From contig JANOMT010000006.1 in NCBI GenBank assembly GCA_031420415.1, forward strand, positions 176,243-240,242: a stretch of DNA of 64,000 bases, written 5' to 3'. This DNA comes from JANYGA01 sp031420415. GTDB taxonomy: Bacteria > Vulcanimicrobiota > Vulcanimicrobiia > Vulcanimicrobiales > Vulcanimicrobiaceae. Below the pieces are notes generated by a model that made no database searches, was not told the origin of the DNA, and worked only from the letters and a program-made list of their open reading frames with translations. Below, piece after piece: positions 31,182-41,020 of the stretch. The position numbers and the translations under genes were made by a program. Positions within the stretch are counted from its first letter, which is position 1, and the number at the start of each line of letters is the position of its first letter.

Positions 31182-33845
31182 ATGCTTCCGCTCGATTTTC
31201 TGCGCCCAAGCGACGATACCGACCCCGCCGAAACGCGCGAGTGGCTCGACGCACTTCGCGGCGTGATCGCTACCGCGGGCCCGGAGCGAGCGCGGTTCTT
31301 GCTCCGTTCGCTCGATCTCGATGCCGAACGCCTCGGGCTCGATCCCTCGAATGTACCCTCAGCGTATCGCAATACGATTCCGCTCGAACGACAGGGACCG
31401 TATCCCGGCGACGTGGCGATGGAGAAACGCATCGCGTCCCTCGTACGCTGGAATGCACTCGCGATGGTCGTGCGGGCGAACGCCGCCTATGGGGATCTCG
31501 GTGGCCATATCGCGAGCTACGCGTCGGCAGCTGAAATCTTCGAAACGGGCTTCAATCATTTCTTCCGCGCATCGTATGGCGAACGGCCGGGAGATCTCGT
31601 CTTTTTTCAACCGCATTCGGCGCCGGGTGTGTACGCGCGTGCCTTTCTCGAAGGTCGCTTCGACGAAGCGAAGCTCGCGAATTTTCGACGTGAGCTTGGC
31701 GGCGAAGGCCTCTCCTCGTATCCGCATCCGTGGCTCATGCCGGATTTCTGGCAATTTCCGACGGGCTCGATGGGCATCGGCCCGATCAACGCGATCTATC
31801 ACGCGCGCTTCATGCGCTACCTCGGCCATCGCGGGCTCGCCGATACGTCGGAGCGCCATGTGTGGGGCGTTTTCGGCGATGGCGAGATGGACGAGCCCGA
31901 ATCGATCGGCGGGCTCACGCTCGCCGCACGCGAGCGGCTCGATAATCTCACGTTCGTGATCAACTGCAATTTACAACGCCTCGACGGCCCCGTGCGTGGA
32001 AACGGCCGCATTATCGAGGAGCTCGAATCGCTCTTCGCAGGCGCGGGTTGGAACGTCATCAAGGTGCTCTGGGGCTCGCAGTGGGACGCGCTCTTCGCGC
32101 GCGATACGGAAAACGTCTTGCTCCGCAGATTTGCCGAGACGGTCGACGGCGCGTATCAAACGCTCGGCGCGAACGACGGCTCGTACAATCGCGAACACTT
32201 CTTCGACCGAGATCCCGAACTCGCGGCGTTGACGCGGAGCATGAGCGCGGCGGATATCGAAGCGCTCGATCGCGGCGGTCACGACGTGCGGAAATTGCAT
32301 GCGGCATTCGCTGCGGCACGCGCGCATCGCGAGCGTCCGACCGTCGTTCTCGTGAAAACGAAGAAGGGCTACGGCATCGCACGCGCCGAGTCGTCGATGA
32401 CGGCGCACCAACACAAGAAGCTCGATCTCGAAGGTTTGCGCGATATGCGCGATCGCTTCGCATTACCGCTCTCCGACGACGATCTCGCCGAGATGCGTTT
32501 CTTTCGGCCCGCGCCCGAAAGCGCCGAATCGCGCTATCTGCACGCGCGACGCGAGGAACTCGGCGGCTATCTCCCCACGAGACGATCGACGGCCGCGCCA
32601 CTTGCGATTCCGCCGATCGCATCGTATGCCGCATTCGCACTTGCCGGGAGCACGAGCCCGATGTCGACGACGATGGCATTCGTGCGCATGCTGACGGGGC
32701 TCATTCGCGATCCGGCGCTCGGGAAATTCGTCGTGCCGATCGTCGCGGATGAAGCGCGCACATTCGGGATGGATAATCTCTTCCGACAAGTCGGTATCTA
32801 CGCGCCCTTCGGTCAACTCTACGAACCGCAAGATGCCGAGTCGATGCTCTACTATCGCGAAGCGACTGACGGCCAACTGCTCGAGGAAGGCATCACGGAA
32901 GCCGGAGCACTCTCGTCGTGGGTTGCTGCTGCGACGTCGTATAGCGTGCACGGCGTTGCGACGTTGCCGTTCTACATCTACTACTCGATGTTCGGGTTCC
33001 AGCGCGTCGGCGATCTCATTTGGGCCGCCGCCGACCAGCGTTCGCGCGGATTCCTGATCGGGGCGACCGCGGGGCGAACGACCCTCGGTGGCGAGGGATT
33101 GCAGCACCAAGATGGATCGAGCCACGTCGTCGCGGCGACGGTGCCGAATTGCCGCGCGTACGATCCCGCGTACGCCTACGAGCTGGCGGTCATCGTCGAC
33201 TGCGGCGCGCGCGCGATGGGCGAGCGAGGCGAAGACGTTTTTTACTACATTACCGTAGCGAATGAGAATTTCGTCCAGCCCGCGATGCCGACGGGCATCG
33301 AAGACGATATCGTGTGCGGCCTCTATCGCGTGGCAGGCATCGGTGAGGGGGACGTGCGGGTGCGACTCGTTGGTTCGGGTCCGATCCTGCGCGAAGCGCT
33401 GGCGGCGGGCGAACTCCTCGCGCGCGAGTTCGGTATCGCGAGCGACGTCTTTAGCGCGACGAGTTATACCGAACTCGATCGCGACGCACGCGCCTGCGAT
33501 CGCTGGAACGCCCGCCATCCGCTCGCCGAGCCGCGCGTCCCGCACGTGCGTGCGCTCTTGGGTGGCGAAGCGCCTGTGATCGCTGCAAGCGACTACGTGC
33601 GCGCCTACGTCGCGCCGCTCGCACTCCATCTCGATGCGCCGTTCGTGGCACTGGGAACCGATGGTTTCGGGAGAAGCGACACGCGAGCGGACTTGCGCGC
33701 GTTCTTCGAAGTCGATGGGAATGCCATCGCATACGCGGCGCTCGCCGCGCTCGCGCGCGGTGGGACGGTCACACGCGAAGCGCTTGCCGATGCCGCGACG
33801 CGCCTCGGTATCGACGTTGCGGCCGAGCCGTCGTGGACGCGCTGA
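31182..33845 (+). CDS. aceE: Pyruvate dehydrogenase E1 component, homodimeric type
   Basis: An 887-residue thiamine diphosphate enzyme that decarboxylates pyruvate. The ThDP motif GDGEMDEPES...FVINCNLQRLDGPVRGN and long AceE-type sequences (NHFFRASYGERPGDLVFFQPHSAPG, split across helices here, and GEGLQHQDGSSH) mark the single-chain alpha2 type, not the alpha/beta type. No E2 (aceF) or E3 (lpdA) gene is adjacent. ATG at 31182 is used; TTG at 31179 is the codon before. The leader region contains a GAGGAGG sequence too far upstream to serve this start. Confidence 0.95.
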   Translation: MLPLDFLRPSDDTDPAETREWLDALRGVIATAGPERARFLLRSLDLDAERLGLDPSNVPSAYRNTIPLERQGPYPGDVAMEKRIASLVRWNALAMVVRANAAYGDLGGHIASYASAAEIFETGFNHFFRASYGERPGDLVFFQPHSAPGVYARAFLEGRFDEAKLANFRRELGGEGLSSYPHPWLMPDFWQFPTGSMGIGPINAIYHARFMRYLGHRGLADTSERHVWGVFGDGEMDEPESIGGLTLAARERLDNLTFVINCNLQRLDGPVRGNGRIIEELESLFAGAGWNVIKVLWGSQWDALFARDTENVLLRRFAETVDGAYQTLGANDGSYNREHFFDRDPELAALTRSMSAADIEALDRGGHDVRKLHAAFAAARAHRERPTVVLVKTKKGYGIARAESSMTAHQHKKLDLEGLRDMRDRFALPLSDDDLAEMRFFRPAPESAESRYLHARREELGGYLPTRRSTAAPLAIPPIASYAAFALAGSTSPMSTTMAFVRMLTGLIRDPALGKFVVPIVADEARTFGMDNLFRQVGIYAPFGQLYEPQDAESMLYYREATDGQLLEEGITEAGALSSWVAAATSYSVHGVATLPFYIYYSMFGFQRVGDLIWAAADQRSRGFLIGATAGRTTLGGEGLQHQDGSSHVVAATVPNCRAYDPAYAYELAVIVDCGARAMGERGEDVFYYITVANENFVQPAMPTGIEDDIVCGLYRVAGIGEGDVRVRLVGSGPILREALAAGELLAREFGIASDVFSATSYTELDRDARACDRWNARHPLAEPRVPHVRALLGGEAPVIAASDYVRAYVAPLALHLDAPFVALGTDGFGRSDTRADLRAFFEVDGNAIAYAALAALARGGTVTREALADAATRLGIDVAAEPSWTR

Positions 33846-33857
33846 CGCTCCGCGTTT

Positions 33858-35630
33858 TTAGGGCCGCAAGATTTCGCGATCGGTGTTGGCTTCGCGAGCG
33901 TGTAGACGCGCGACATCGGTATGGCGACGCGCGAGGGCGACGTTTCGGTTGAGGGTACCTTTGGCGGTGAGCTCGCCCGCTGCAACCGACGGAGCTTCGC
34001 GCGCGATGAGCGCGCGAGCGATGCGCGAATTGCGACCTTTCGCCCGCGATGCGATCGTTGCGAGCCCGCGAACGATTGCGGCACGCGTCTCCGCGTTACT
34101 CAGAACACCGGATGCGAGGAAGAGGATCGCACCGACGTCATCGGCATCGTCGCCCGTGAGTAAGACGTCGGCGAGAAGCGGCGATGCGGCATCGAGCATG
34201 GCATCGCGTAGCGCTGCAGCACGTACCCACACACCGCTCGAAAGTTTAAAATTGTCGGCAATACGACCCGCAAACGTAAAGCCGCGATCGACCTCGTTCT
34301 CGTCGACGAACGTGGCGCTATCCCCCGAGCGAAAGTAGCCCTCTTCATCGAATGCCGCGCGGGTTGCGGCGGAATCGCACGCGTAGCCCGGTGTGACGTT
34401 TGGGCCGCGTACGCGAAGCTCGTCACGGCCGTCGACGCGTGCGAGTTTGATCTCGACGCCCGGAAGCGGAACGCCGATCGCGCGAGCAACTAAGCCGCGT
34501 TCGTGAACGCACGTGGCACCAGGCGCGGTCTCGGTGAGGCCCCACCCGCCGGTAAGCGGAACGCGCCGTGAGCTTTCGCGCGTGCATTGCTGCGCGAATC
34601 GCGATAAGACCGATTCCGGCAGGGCCGCTGCCGCACTGAACGCGAGTTGCAAGCGTGAGAAGAAATGTGCGCGGAGCGTGGCGTCGCTTTCGAGGGCACC
34701 GACGAGCATCGCATACCCGCGCGGGACATTAAAGTACATGGTCGGCGCGATGGCACGTAAATTCGCAAGCGTGCGGGAAAGCTGCGTCTCGGTCGGTGCG
34801 CCGTCGTCGATATAGAGCGTTCCGCCGCGATGGACAACGAAATTCACGACCTTATTGCCACCAAACGAATGCGTCCATGGCAGCCAGTCGCAGAGCACCG
34901 GCGGCTCCGAATCGAAATACGGCCACACCTGCGCGAAACCGACTTGATTCGAGACGATCATGCCGTGCGTCGTGATCACGCCTTTGGGCGCGTTCGTCGT
35001 TCCGCTCGTAAAGAGAATTTTCGCAACCGTCGTGGCATCGACTGCGCGTGCGGCCTCCTCGACGATCGAGGTCGGCGTCGTTTCGAGAGCAGTAACGTCG
35101 CGGATGATATCGAGATTCGGAAATCGCGTTGCGAGGTGCGCGGCGACACGATCGTCTTCGGCAAACGCGCAAGCCGGTTGCAGACGTGCGATGATCTCGG
35201 CGATCGCGTCGACGTGTGGATCGCCGAGATCGCGCAGGCGTGCGGGCGCAAGCGGAATCGTCGGCACACCGATCTCTTGTGCGGCGAAACTCAGAAGAGC
35301 GTGCACGATCGAGTTGCGGGCAACGATGAGTAGCGGTCGATCGCGCGCGACTCCACGATCGTGCAGTCCTTGAGCGATTCGGCGCGCCCGCGTCAGCGCT
35401 TCGGCATACGAGAGTTCGCTCCACGCGACCGCACGAACATCGTCGCGACGTTCGGCGAGCAACGTTCGCGCCGGATACTCGCGCGCGCCGTTCCAGAGCG
35501 CGGCGTTCGCCGACGGTGCGAACGCGCGCAATGGCTCGCGCGAACGAATGATGCGCGTCCCGTCGGCGCGTACCTCGAGGTCGACGCATTGCGGCGCGAA
35601 GAGCGGGTTCGGGTTCACGTGCGGCGGCAC
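33858..35630 (-). CDS. Acyl-CoA synthetase, feruloyl-CoA synthetase-like
   Basis: A 590-residue adenylate-forming enzyme. The P-loop-like motif LFTSGTTNAPKGVI, then WLPWTHSFGGNKVVNF, GWGLTETAPGATC and GYFRSGDSATF are the canonical ANL motifs; the C-terminal Lys is in AKGTLNRN. The N-terminus (LFAPQCVDLEVRADGTRIIRS) resembles feruloyl-CoA synthetases, which activate hydroxycinnamic acids, but substrate specificity is inferred from overall style only. It converges with aceE. Confidence 0.85.
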   Translation of the reverse strand: MPPHVNPNPLFAPQCVDLEVRADGTRIIRSREPLRAFAPSANAALWNGAREYPARTLLAERRDDVRAVAWSELSYAEALTRARRIAQGLHDRGVARDRPLLIVARNSIVHALLSFAAQEIGVPTIPLAPARLRDLGDPHVDAIAEIIARLQPACAFAEDDRVAAHLATRFPNLDIIRDVTALETTPTSIVEEAARAVDATTVAKILFTSGTTNAPKGVITTHGMIVSNQVGFAQVWPYFDSEPPVLCDWLPWTHSFGGNKVVNFVVHRGGTLYIDDGAPTETQLSRTLANLRAIAPTMYFNVPRGYAMLVGALESDATLRAHFFSRLQLAFSAAAALPESVLSRFAQQCTRESSRRVPLTGGWGLTETAPGATCVHERGLVARAIGVPLPGVEIKLARVDGRDELRVRGPNVTPGYACDSAATRAAFDEEGYFRSGDSATFVDENEVDRGFTFAGRIADNFKLSSGVWVRAAALRDAMLDAASPLLADVLLTGDDADDVGAILFLASGVLSNAETRAAIVRGLATIASRAKGRNSRIARALIAREAPSVAAGELTAKGTLNRNVALARRHTDVARLHAREANTDREILRP

Positions 35631-36201
35631 GTTTCACTTTGGAAGGTCTTCCAAACGTCGCCGTCCGGTCGTTGATATTCGCGGCGAAACGCGTTTGCGC
35701 CGAGTGTCGCATCGGCCATGCGCACGGGCGCGCGCCGATCGCCGCTTGGAAGGGTCCCATCGAAGATCCACGTGTTCGCGAGCCACGGGGTCGCGACACC
35801 GCGATACGCGTTGCCCTGCGTCAGCGTCGTCCAGCGTGCGGTTGCCGGATCGAACGGGTAGGTTTCGTCGATATTGAGGGGTTTCTTCGCGATGACGAGC
35901 TCGGTCCGCAACTTCACGATGTCGCCCGACGGCTTGCGAACGAGGGCCGCGGTGTCGTCCTGCCAGCCCGAACCCGCTTCGTGTTGGTGCGTCCGCGCAT
36001 CGCGTGGCCCCGGATCGACTGCGTTCCGGTGAACGTCCACGTCCGGCCCGTCGGCGGAAGTGCAGTCGAGGCCATACCTTCGAGGTGCCGAGTGACCCCG
36101 TCGAGGTCTGCACGTCGTTTTCGAGCACGACCGGCCGCGAGGGTCGTGGCGATTGCGGCAACGCACGCGCCGACCTGATCCAACCTTACCAGTGCTGCCA
36201 T
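35615..36201 (-). pseudogene. Broken gene for a secreted protein
   Basis: The C-terminal 110 residues are convincing protein in one frame (DETYPFDPATARWTTL, TPWLANTWIFDGTLPSGDR, and a C-terminal Cys in ETCRRT) and look like a small secreted beta-rich protein. The natural N-terminus, a signal-peptide-like MAALVRLDQVGACVAAIATT from ATG at 36201, lies in another frame, and a third frame carries LENDVQTSTGSLGTSK between them. At least one and probably two frameshifts separate them. It is either a true pseudogene or contains sequence errors. The end overlaps the ligase start by 16 bases. Confidence 0.6.
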
Positions 36202-36240
36202 GCTGTGCGGTCTCTTAGGCGTCGGGATTGAAGAAACCGA

Positions 36241-37068
36241 CTACAGGTCGACGCCATGATCGCGAGCGTAGGCGCGCAGCGGTCCCGCAATCGTCTCGCC
36301 CGCGGGCAACTGCCAGCCTGGAAGCGGCAACGCGAGCGGTTTCTCCCCTTTTGCCGTGCCCGCGAACGGATCGTCGCCTGGCGGGAAACGTACGGGCCAT
36401 GGGACCGACTCGCGCTCGTAGGTGCCATCGGAGAAGCGAACGTTGCAGATCACGTAATAATAATCAAAGGCATCGGCGGTCCACGATTTCACGGGATCGC
36501 AGAGGCCGCGATGCGACCGATCGCCCGTCCCGAAATCGCTCGCGCTAAAGCCGTGATGGACGGGTGCTGCAAGCGGCGCCGCCGCGACGACGAGCGGGTC
36601 GCTACCACGGCGATCGGAAGCGATCGCGTCGCCGAGCGAACGTTCGATCTTCGCGATCTGCGCTTCGTCGAAACGCGGCTCTTTCGGCACATCCGGTGGT
36701 GCGTGTGGCACGGTTTTGGCAAGTTCGTGCGGTACCGTACGAACGTGCGGGATCGGACGTTGCGGCACGAGGTGCTGCGGTGCGAACGCGACGCGCGGCC
36801 GCGCGATCGTCGGCACCACGATGCGTGGAACGATGAGTTTCGGGGCGGGACGTTCGAGCGGTTGCGGCGTTGGCGTCGGACGCGGGCGCGGTCGTTCGAT
36901 GCGTAAATGCGCGACCGTCACGATTTCGCGCGGCGTCGCGATCGGGCGCGGCACGATGCTCCGCGGGTCGAACCGCACAAAGAGGACGAACGCGATGATG
37001 TGAACGAGGATCGAGAGCGCGATGGCGACGCGGCGACGGATACGCAAACCGGGAATTGTGGCGCTCAC
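36241..37068 (-). CDS. TonB-like protein with Pro-rich periplasmic linker
   Basis: About 275 residues. A cytoplasmic basic start (GLRIRRR) is followed by one transmembrane helix (VAIALSILVHIIAFVLFV), a long Pro/Arg-rich extended segment (ERPRPRPTPTPQPLERPAPK) and a C-terminal domain with YYYVICNVRFSDGTYERES. This is the plan of TonB energy transducers, though the C-terminal domain is not clearly a standard TonB fold. No ExbB/ExbD gene is nearby. The start is uncertain: GTG at 37068 or 37089; the latter nearly abuts the divergent MBL-fold gene. Confidence 0.7.
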   Translation of the reverse strand: MSATIPGLRIRRRVAIALSILVHIIAFVLFVRFDPRSIVPRPIATPREIVTVAHLRIERPRPRPTPTPQPLERPAPKLIVPRIVVPTIARPRVAFAPQHLVPQRPIPHVRTVPHELAKTVPHAPPDVPKEPRFDEAQIAKIERSLGDAIASDRRGSDPLVVAAAPLAAPVHHGFSASDFGTGDRSHRGLCDPVKSWTADAFDYYYVICNVRFSDGTYERESVPWPVRFPPGDDPFAGTAKGEKPLALPLPGWQLPAGETIAGPLRAYARDHGVDL

Positions 37069-37082
37069 CCGAAGGGTCCGGC

Positions 37083-38069
37083 GTGCCACACGACATCGCT
37101 CTCATCACGCACCTCGGCGACGGCATCGTTCAGATTCGTTTGCCGATGGCCGACAATCCGCTGCGTTACGTCAACGGCTACCTGCTCGAAGACGACGATG
37201 GCTACACGCTCGTCGATTGCGGCTGGAAAGCAGATGACGTGCTCGCGGCTCTTCACGAAGCGCTCGGGCTCTGCGGCATCGCGTTCGGCGATATCGCGCG
37301 CGTTGCGATCACGCACGCACATTTCGATCATTACGGTCTCGCCGGTACGTTGCAACGCGCGGGCTTGCCGCAGCTGCTCATGCATCGTCTCGACTGGCAT
37401 TTCGCCCAACTCTTGCTGAGCGATCACGTGCTGGTGGATCGTGCGGCCGATGATTGGATCGCGCGCAACGGGCTCGTGCTCGACGATTCGCTCGATGAAG
37501 ACGTGCATTATCGGCGGACCGAACTCGCAACGCCGACGCGCGAGCTCGAAGACGGCGATCGCATCGGTCGTCTGCACGCCGTTTGGACGCCGGGCCACAC
37601 GCCGGGTCATCTCTGCTTCCTGGATAGGCGGAGCGGCAAGTTGCTCGTGGGCGATCATATCCTCGATCCGATCACGCCGCACGTCGGCGTGTGGGGCGAT
37701 CGCGGCGACGATCCCCTGGGTGCCTACGTCGAGAGTTTGAAAAAGGTTGCGATGCTGGCAACTTCGGGTGCGTTGCCCGCACATGGCGAACCATTCGAGC
37801 ACCTCGCGCGACGGACCGACGAACTGCTCGCACACGAAGCCGAGCGCGAGGCGCACGTGATCGCCGCACTCGCATGCGGCGCGACGAACGCGACGGCAGT
37901 CGCGCGAGCCTTGCCCTGGACGCGACGCAATCGCCATTTCGACGAACTCGAGCCTGCTCACCAGCAGTTCGCCGTCGCCGAAACGCTCGCCCATCTCGAA
38001 CATCTGCGCGCGCGAGCGCGCGCCGTTCGCGATCATGCGACGGAGCCGTATGTTTACGCGCTCCTGTAG
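37083..38069 (+). CDS. MBL-fold metallo-hydrolase
   Basis: A 328-residue metallo-beta-lactamase-fold enzyme. The metal-binding motif THAHFDHYG, the HTPGHLCFLD histidine, GDHILDPITP and a late PAHGEPF histidine are all present, with a helical C-terminal region (about residues 240-328) as in LACTB2-like proteins. Substrate is unknown; relatives act on thioesters or nucleic acids. GTG at 37083 gives the family start IALITHLGDGIVQIRLP. Its 3' end overlaps the next gene. Confidence 0.88.
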   Translation: MPHDIALITHLGDGIVQIRLPMADNPLRYVNGYLLEDDDGYTLVDCGWKADDVLAALHEALGLCGIAFGDIARVAITHAHFDHYGLAGTLQRAGLPQLLMHRLDWHFAQLLLSDHVLVDRAADDWIARNGLVLDDSLDEDVHYRRTELATPTRELEDGDRIGRLHAVWTPGHTPGHLCFLDRRSGKLLVGDHILDPITPHVGVWGDRGDDPLGAYVESLKKVAMLATSGALPAHGEPFEHLARRTDELLAHEAEREAHVIAALACGATNATAVARALPWTRRNRHFDELEPAHQQFAVAETLAHLEHLRARARAVRDHATEPYVYALL

Positions 38070-39810
38070 GCGCGCGCGAGTCGGCGCGTCGATCATGGCG
38101 GCGTTTGCGTTCGCCGCAGTGATCGCGAGTCCGGGTCGCGCTGCAGCGCAGTCGATCCCCACGCCGAGCGCGTCGGCCTCGGGGTCGCCGCCGACGCCCG
38201 CGCCCACATCGCCAGGTGTGCTCGAAGCGAGCCCGTCTCCGCAAGCGAGCGCAGCTGCGACGCCACCACCTCCTCCGCCACCGCCACCGCCGCCGACGCT
38301 CGTTCCTCGGCCGATTCGGCTCGATCGTGCGCGGGTCGGGATCGTGCCCGGTGGCTCGCTCGCGATCAACGTTACCGGCGGCACGGGCTCGCTCGTCGCG
38401 CGCAGTTCGAGTCCGAGTGTCGATGCGTCCTACGACGCGAACGCGCATCGGTTGCTCTTGCGTGCGCTCACTCCGGGTACGGCGACCGTCTCAGTCGTCG
38501 ATGGCGTCGGCGATGCTACGAGCGTCGATGTGCTGGTCGCGCCACCTGCGGGCTTCGTGCCCACGAATGTGACGGTGAATCTCGGCGGCGATGTGTCGCC
38601 CGCCTACGCGATCGCGCGGGCGAACGACGAGATCGCGCGTCAGGCGCAATTACAACCGAAAACGACGATCGACGTCCACGGCATCGCGATTCCGGCAACG
38701 ATCCATCCGGGCGATCGCGTCGACGTTGTAGCGCGTGTGCGCATCGATGGTGGCGGCGTTTTCGTCGATGCGCTCGGAACGACGACCGTGCATCTGCGCG
38801 TCGACGCGTATCCGCGCATCGATCCGTCGCTCCTTCTGTACAGCGACGATCCCGAACGGCTCGATGCGGCAGCGGATGGCGTCGTCTATCGCGCCACGAT
38901 CGATGCCGCCCATCCCGCGCGCGCGTACGTGTACCACGTCTCCGATACGCCCGCGCGTCGCCTGTATCTCGTGCTGCAGAGCTCGACCTCACCCGCGCGC
39001 GTGCAACTCCTCGGCTATGCGGCAGGGCCGGAGAACGCGTTTAGCTTCGTCGGCCATCGCTCGACGGTGCAATATTTGCTCGAACGTGGCGCGCAAGAGA
39101 GCGTCGTCCTCGACGTGGCTCCCGAAGCGCCGCTCGTCATCCCACTCGGCGTTCGGGCTATGCGCGCGGGTGATCTCGTCGCCGCGATCTTCGACGTGCG
39201 CCTCGCGCAGGGCGATGTGATGATCGCGAGCGTCGTCGCGGTCAGTGGCGACCGCAGTCCGCTCGAAATGCTCGATACGCCCGAGCTAGCCGGTGACGGT
39301 CACGGACGGCGGGGCGAGTTCTCGCTCGCCGATGTTCCGCCGCTAGCGCTGACGTACGGCGTGGGCTCGCCCGATACGCTACCCTTTACGGTCGGTGAGC
39401 CGACGATTGCAAACGTGCGTCCCAACGGCCGCGCGCTCGGCGGCGATTACGGCGTTCTACGTGGGGTTGCTCTGCAGCTGAACAATCCGACGACGGCACC
39501 CGCGACGGTCTATTTTTACGAGACGCCAGCAGGGGGAAATGCCACGACCACCATGTGGTTCACGGGCGACCCCGCGCCGACGGAAATCCCGTGCATTCAC
39601 GGCGGCCCGAATCGCTACGCGATCAAATCGTTCGTACTGGCCCCAAGCGAGACGCGCGTGGTGACGGGTGAATTTATGACCGACGGGACGTCGTATTTCC
39701 CGTTGCTTTTTGGGTTGACCGCCACGCCCCCGTCGCCGCCACCAGGACCGTATAGCCCCGATGCGTGCACGCCGAAAGCGCCGCCGCTCGCACCGGCAAC
39801 GCCCACGTAA
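38035..39810 (+). CDS. Large secreted protein with Pro-rich linker
   Basis: A 591-residue exported protein. A basic N-terminus and hydrophobic helix (MAAFAFAAVIASPGRAAAQ) form a signal peptide, followed by a Ser/Pro/Ala linker containing eleven consecutive prolines. The remainder is beta-rich with two or more immunoglobulin-like repeats (TGGTGSLVARSSSPSVDAS at about residue 115, like a bacterial Ig domain). A Cys lies near the end in CIHGGPNR. Function unknown. It overlaps the MBL-fold gene by 35 bases (alternative ATGs at 38050 and 38095) and ends TAATG with the mechanosensitive channel gene, so the two are coupled. Confidence 0.8.
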   Translation: MRRSRMFTRSCRRARVGASIMAAFAFAAVIASPGRAAAQSIPTPSASASGSPPTPAPTSPGVLEASPSPQASAAATPPPPPPPPPPPTLVPRPIRLDRARVGIVPGGSLAINVTGGTGSLVARSSSPSVDASYDANAHRLLLRALTPGTATVSVVDGVGDATSVDVLVAPPAGFVPTNVTVNLGGDVSPAYAIARANDEIARQAQLQPKTTIDVHGIAIPATIHPGDRVDVVARVRIDGGGVFVDALGTTTVHLRVDAYPRIDPSLLLYSDDPERLDAAADGVVYRATIDAAHPARAYVYHVSDTPARRLYLVLQSSTSPARVQLLGYAAGPENAFSFVGHRSTVQYLLERGAQESVVLDVAPEAPLVIPLGVRAMRAGDLVAAIFDVRLAQGDVMIASVVAVSGDRSPLEMLDTPELAGDGHGRRGEFSLADVPPLALTYGVGSPDTLPFTVGEPTIANVRPNGRALGGDYGVLRGVALQLNNPTTAPATVYFYETPAGGNATTTMWFTGDPAPTEIPCIHGGPNRYAIKSFVLAPSETRVVTGEFMTDGTSYFPLLFGLTATPPSPPPGPYSPDACTPKAPPLAPATPT

Positions 39811-40889
39811 TGTTCGCTTTTCCGCGCATCAACAACGTGATTTTCAATGGAAACGAGCCGGTCAATTACGCGATCGCGCTCGGCACGCTCGCGGCGCTGA
39901 TCATCGTCATCGTGCTCGCATCCCGTTACGGGCCGATCGTTTCGGGCTTGCGACGTAAGCGCGACGAGTCGCTCGCGAGCGAGGTCGATCTCTACCTCTT
40001 GCGTCAGATCGAGCGCACGTTCGTTCCACTCGCGTACGTCGGGGCACTCTTCATCGCGCTTTCGACGCTCCATCTCGATGGCGCGGAACGCAATGTGCTG
40101 CGCGCCATCTCGGTCGTGGTCGGCGCGTGGGCGTTCGTACGGATCGGGCTCGGCGTCTTCCGCCTCGGGCTCGTGGGATACATCGCGCGCAATGGCTCGT
40201 CGGCCGTAAACGTGCGCTCTTTCGCTCCATTCGTCAGCGTGCTGGCCTGGGGTTTTGCGATCGTCTTCGTCCTCGACGACCTCGGGTTTCACGTCTCGGC
40301 AATCGTCGCGGGTCTCGGCATCGGCGGCGCGGCGGTCGCCCTCGCCGCGCAATCGTTGCTCAAGGATTGGTTCGGTTATATCGCGATCGTCTCGGACCGC
40401 CCATTCGAGATCGGCCAATTCATCCAAGTCGGAACGGATTACATCGGTACGGTCGACGCGATCGGCGTGCGCTCGATTCGCATCCGAAGCCTGTCGGGAG
40501 AAGAAGTCACGATCCCGAACAACGACGTCGCAACCGCGCGTTTGCGCAACTACACGCGCATGAAAGAACGCCGGATCCTTTTTACCTTCATGGTTTCGCA
40601 TGCCACACCGCAGGCGCAACTCGAAGCGATTCCGGCGCTCGTCGAGGCCGCGATCGAAGCGCGAGACCGCGTGCGTTTCGATCGCGCGCATTTGCTCTCG
40701 ATCGCGGACGCGGGCTTCATGTACGAGAGTGTGTACTACGTGTTATCGGCGGAATACAACGTGTATATGGATGTCCAGAACGCGATCAATCTCGCAATCG
40801 TCGCCGCCCTACGTGCGGAGCGCATCGAACTCGCGGGTCCCCCGCTCACCGTCAACGTCACGTCCGCACCCGCCGCTAACCCGAGCTGA
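39810..40889 (+). CDS. Small-conductance mechanosensitive channel MscS family
   Basis: A 359-residue membrane channel. N-terminal helices (about residues 20-40, 70-90 and 100-120) are followed by the pore-lining TM3 region GLGIGGAAVALAAQSLLKDWFGY with its Gly/Ala pattern. The cytoplasmic beta domain includes PFEIGQFIQVG, VDAIGVRSIRIRSLSGEEVTIPNN and later the alpha/beta domain. It releases solutes on hypo-osmotic shock. ATG overlaps the stop of the secreted protein gene (TAATG), an unusual partner for MscS. Confidence 0.93.
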   Translation: MFAFPRINNVIFNGNEPVNYAIALGTLAALIIVIVLASRYGPIVSGLRRKRDESLASEVDLYLLRQIERTFVPLAYVGALFIALSTLHLDGAERNVLRAISVVVGAWAFVRIGLGVFRLGLVGYIARNGSSAVNVRSFAPFVSVLAWGFAIVFVLDDLGFHVSAIVAGLGIGGAAVALAAQSLLKDWFGYIAIVSDRPFEIGQFIQVGTDYIGTVDAIGVRSIRIRSLSGEEVTIPNNDVATARLRNYTRMKERRILFTFMVSHATPQAQLEAIPALVEAAIEARDRVRFDRAHLLSIADAGFMYESVYYVLSAEYNVYMDVQNAINLAIVAALRAERIELAGPPLTVNVTSAPAANPS

Positions 40890-40927
40890 GGTCGGGCGAC
40901 CGTTTTGCCGGAACGTCGCCGCTTCGT

Positions 40928-40996
40928 GAAGACCGCGTCGTAGAAGTCGCGCGAACGTGCGAGCGAGCTGACCTCAATCGAGATATGATCGATCAT
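40928..40996 (-). pseudogene. Fragment of a VOC (glyoxalase-like) gene
   Basis: From ATG at 40994-40996 the minus strand reads MIDHISIEVSSLARSRDFYD followed by AVF, an excellent match to the first strand and helix of glyoxalase/VOC-superfamily proteins, including the metal-binding His. Similarity then stops and the frame continues into Arg-rich sequence and the end of the mscS gene. Only about 23 codons remain. It lies 24 bases after the oxidoreductase gene on the same strand, so it was probably its operon partner before a deletion. Confidence 0.65.
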
Positions 40997-41020
40997 CGGT
41001 CGGCTCGCAATGTACGTCGC

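Noticed and set aside
30986..31534. Plus-strand frame preceded by its own GAGGAGG-like sequence upstream of aceE
   Set aside because: Overlaps the start of aceE for most of its length and has only Arg-rich low-complexity sequence.
37065..38384. 439-residue minus-strand frame
   Set aside because: Covers the complement of the MBL-fold hydrolase and the Pro-rich secreted gene; the Gly run is the complement of the poly-Pro codons.
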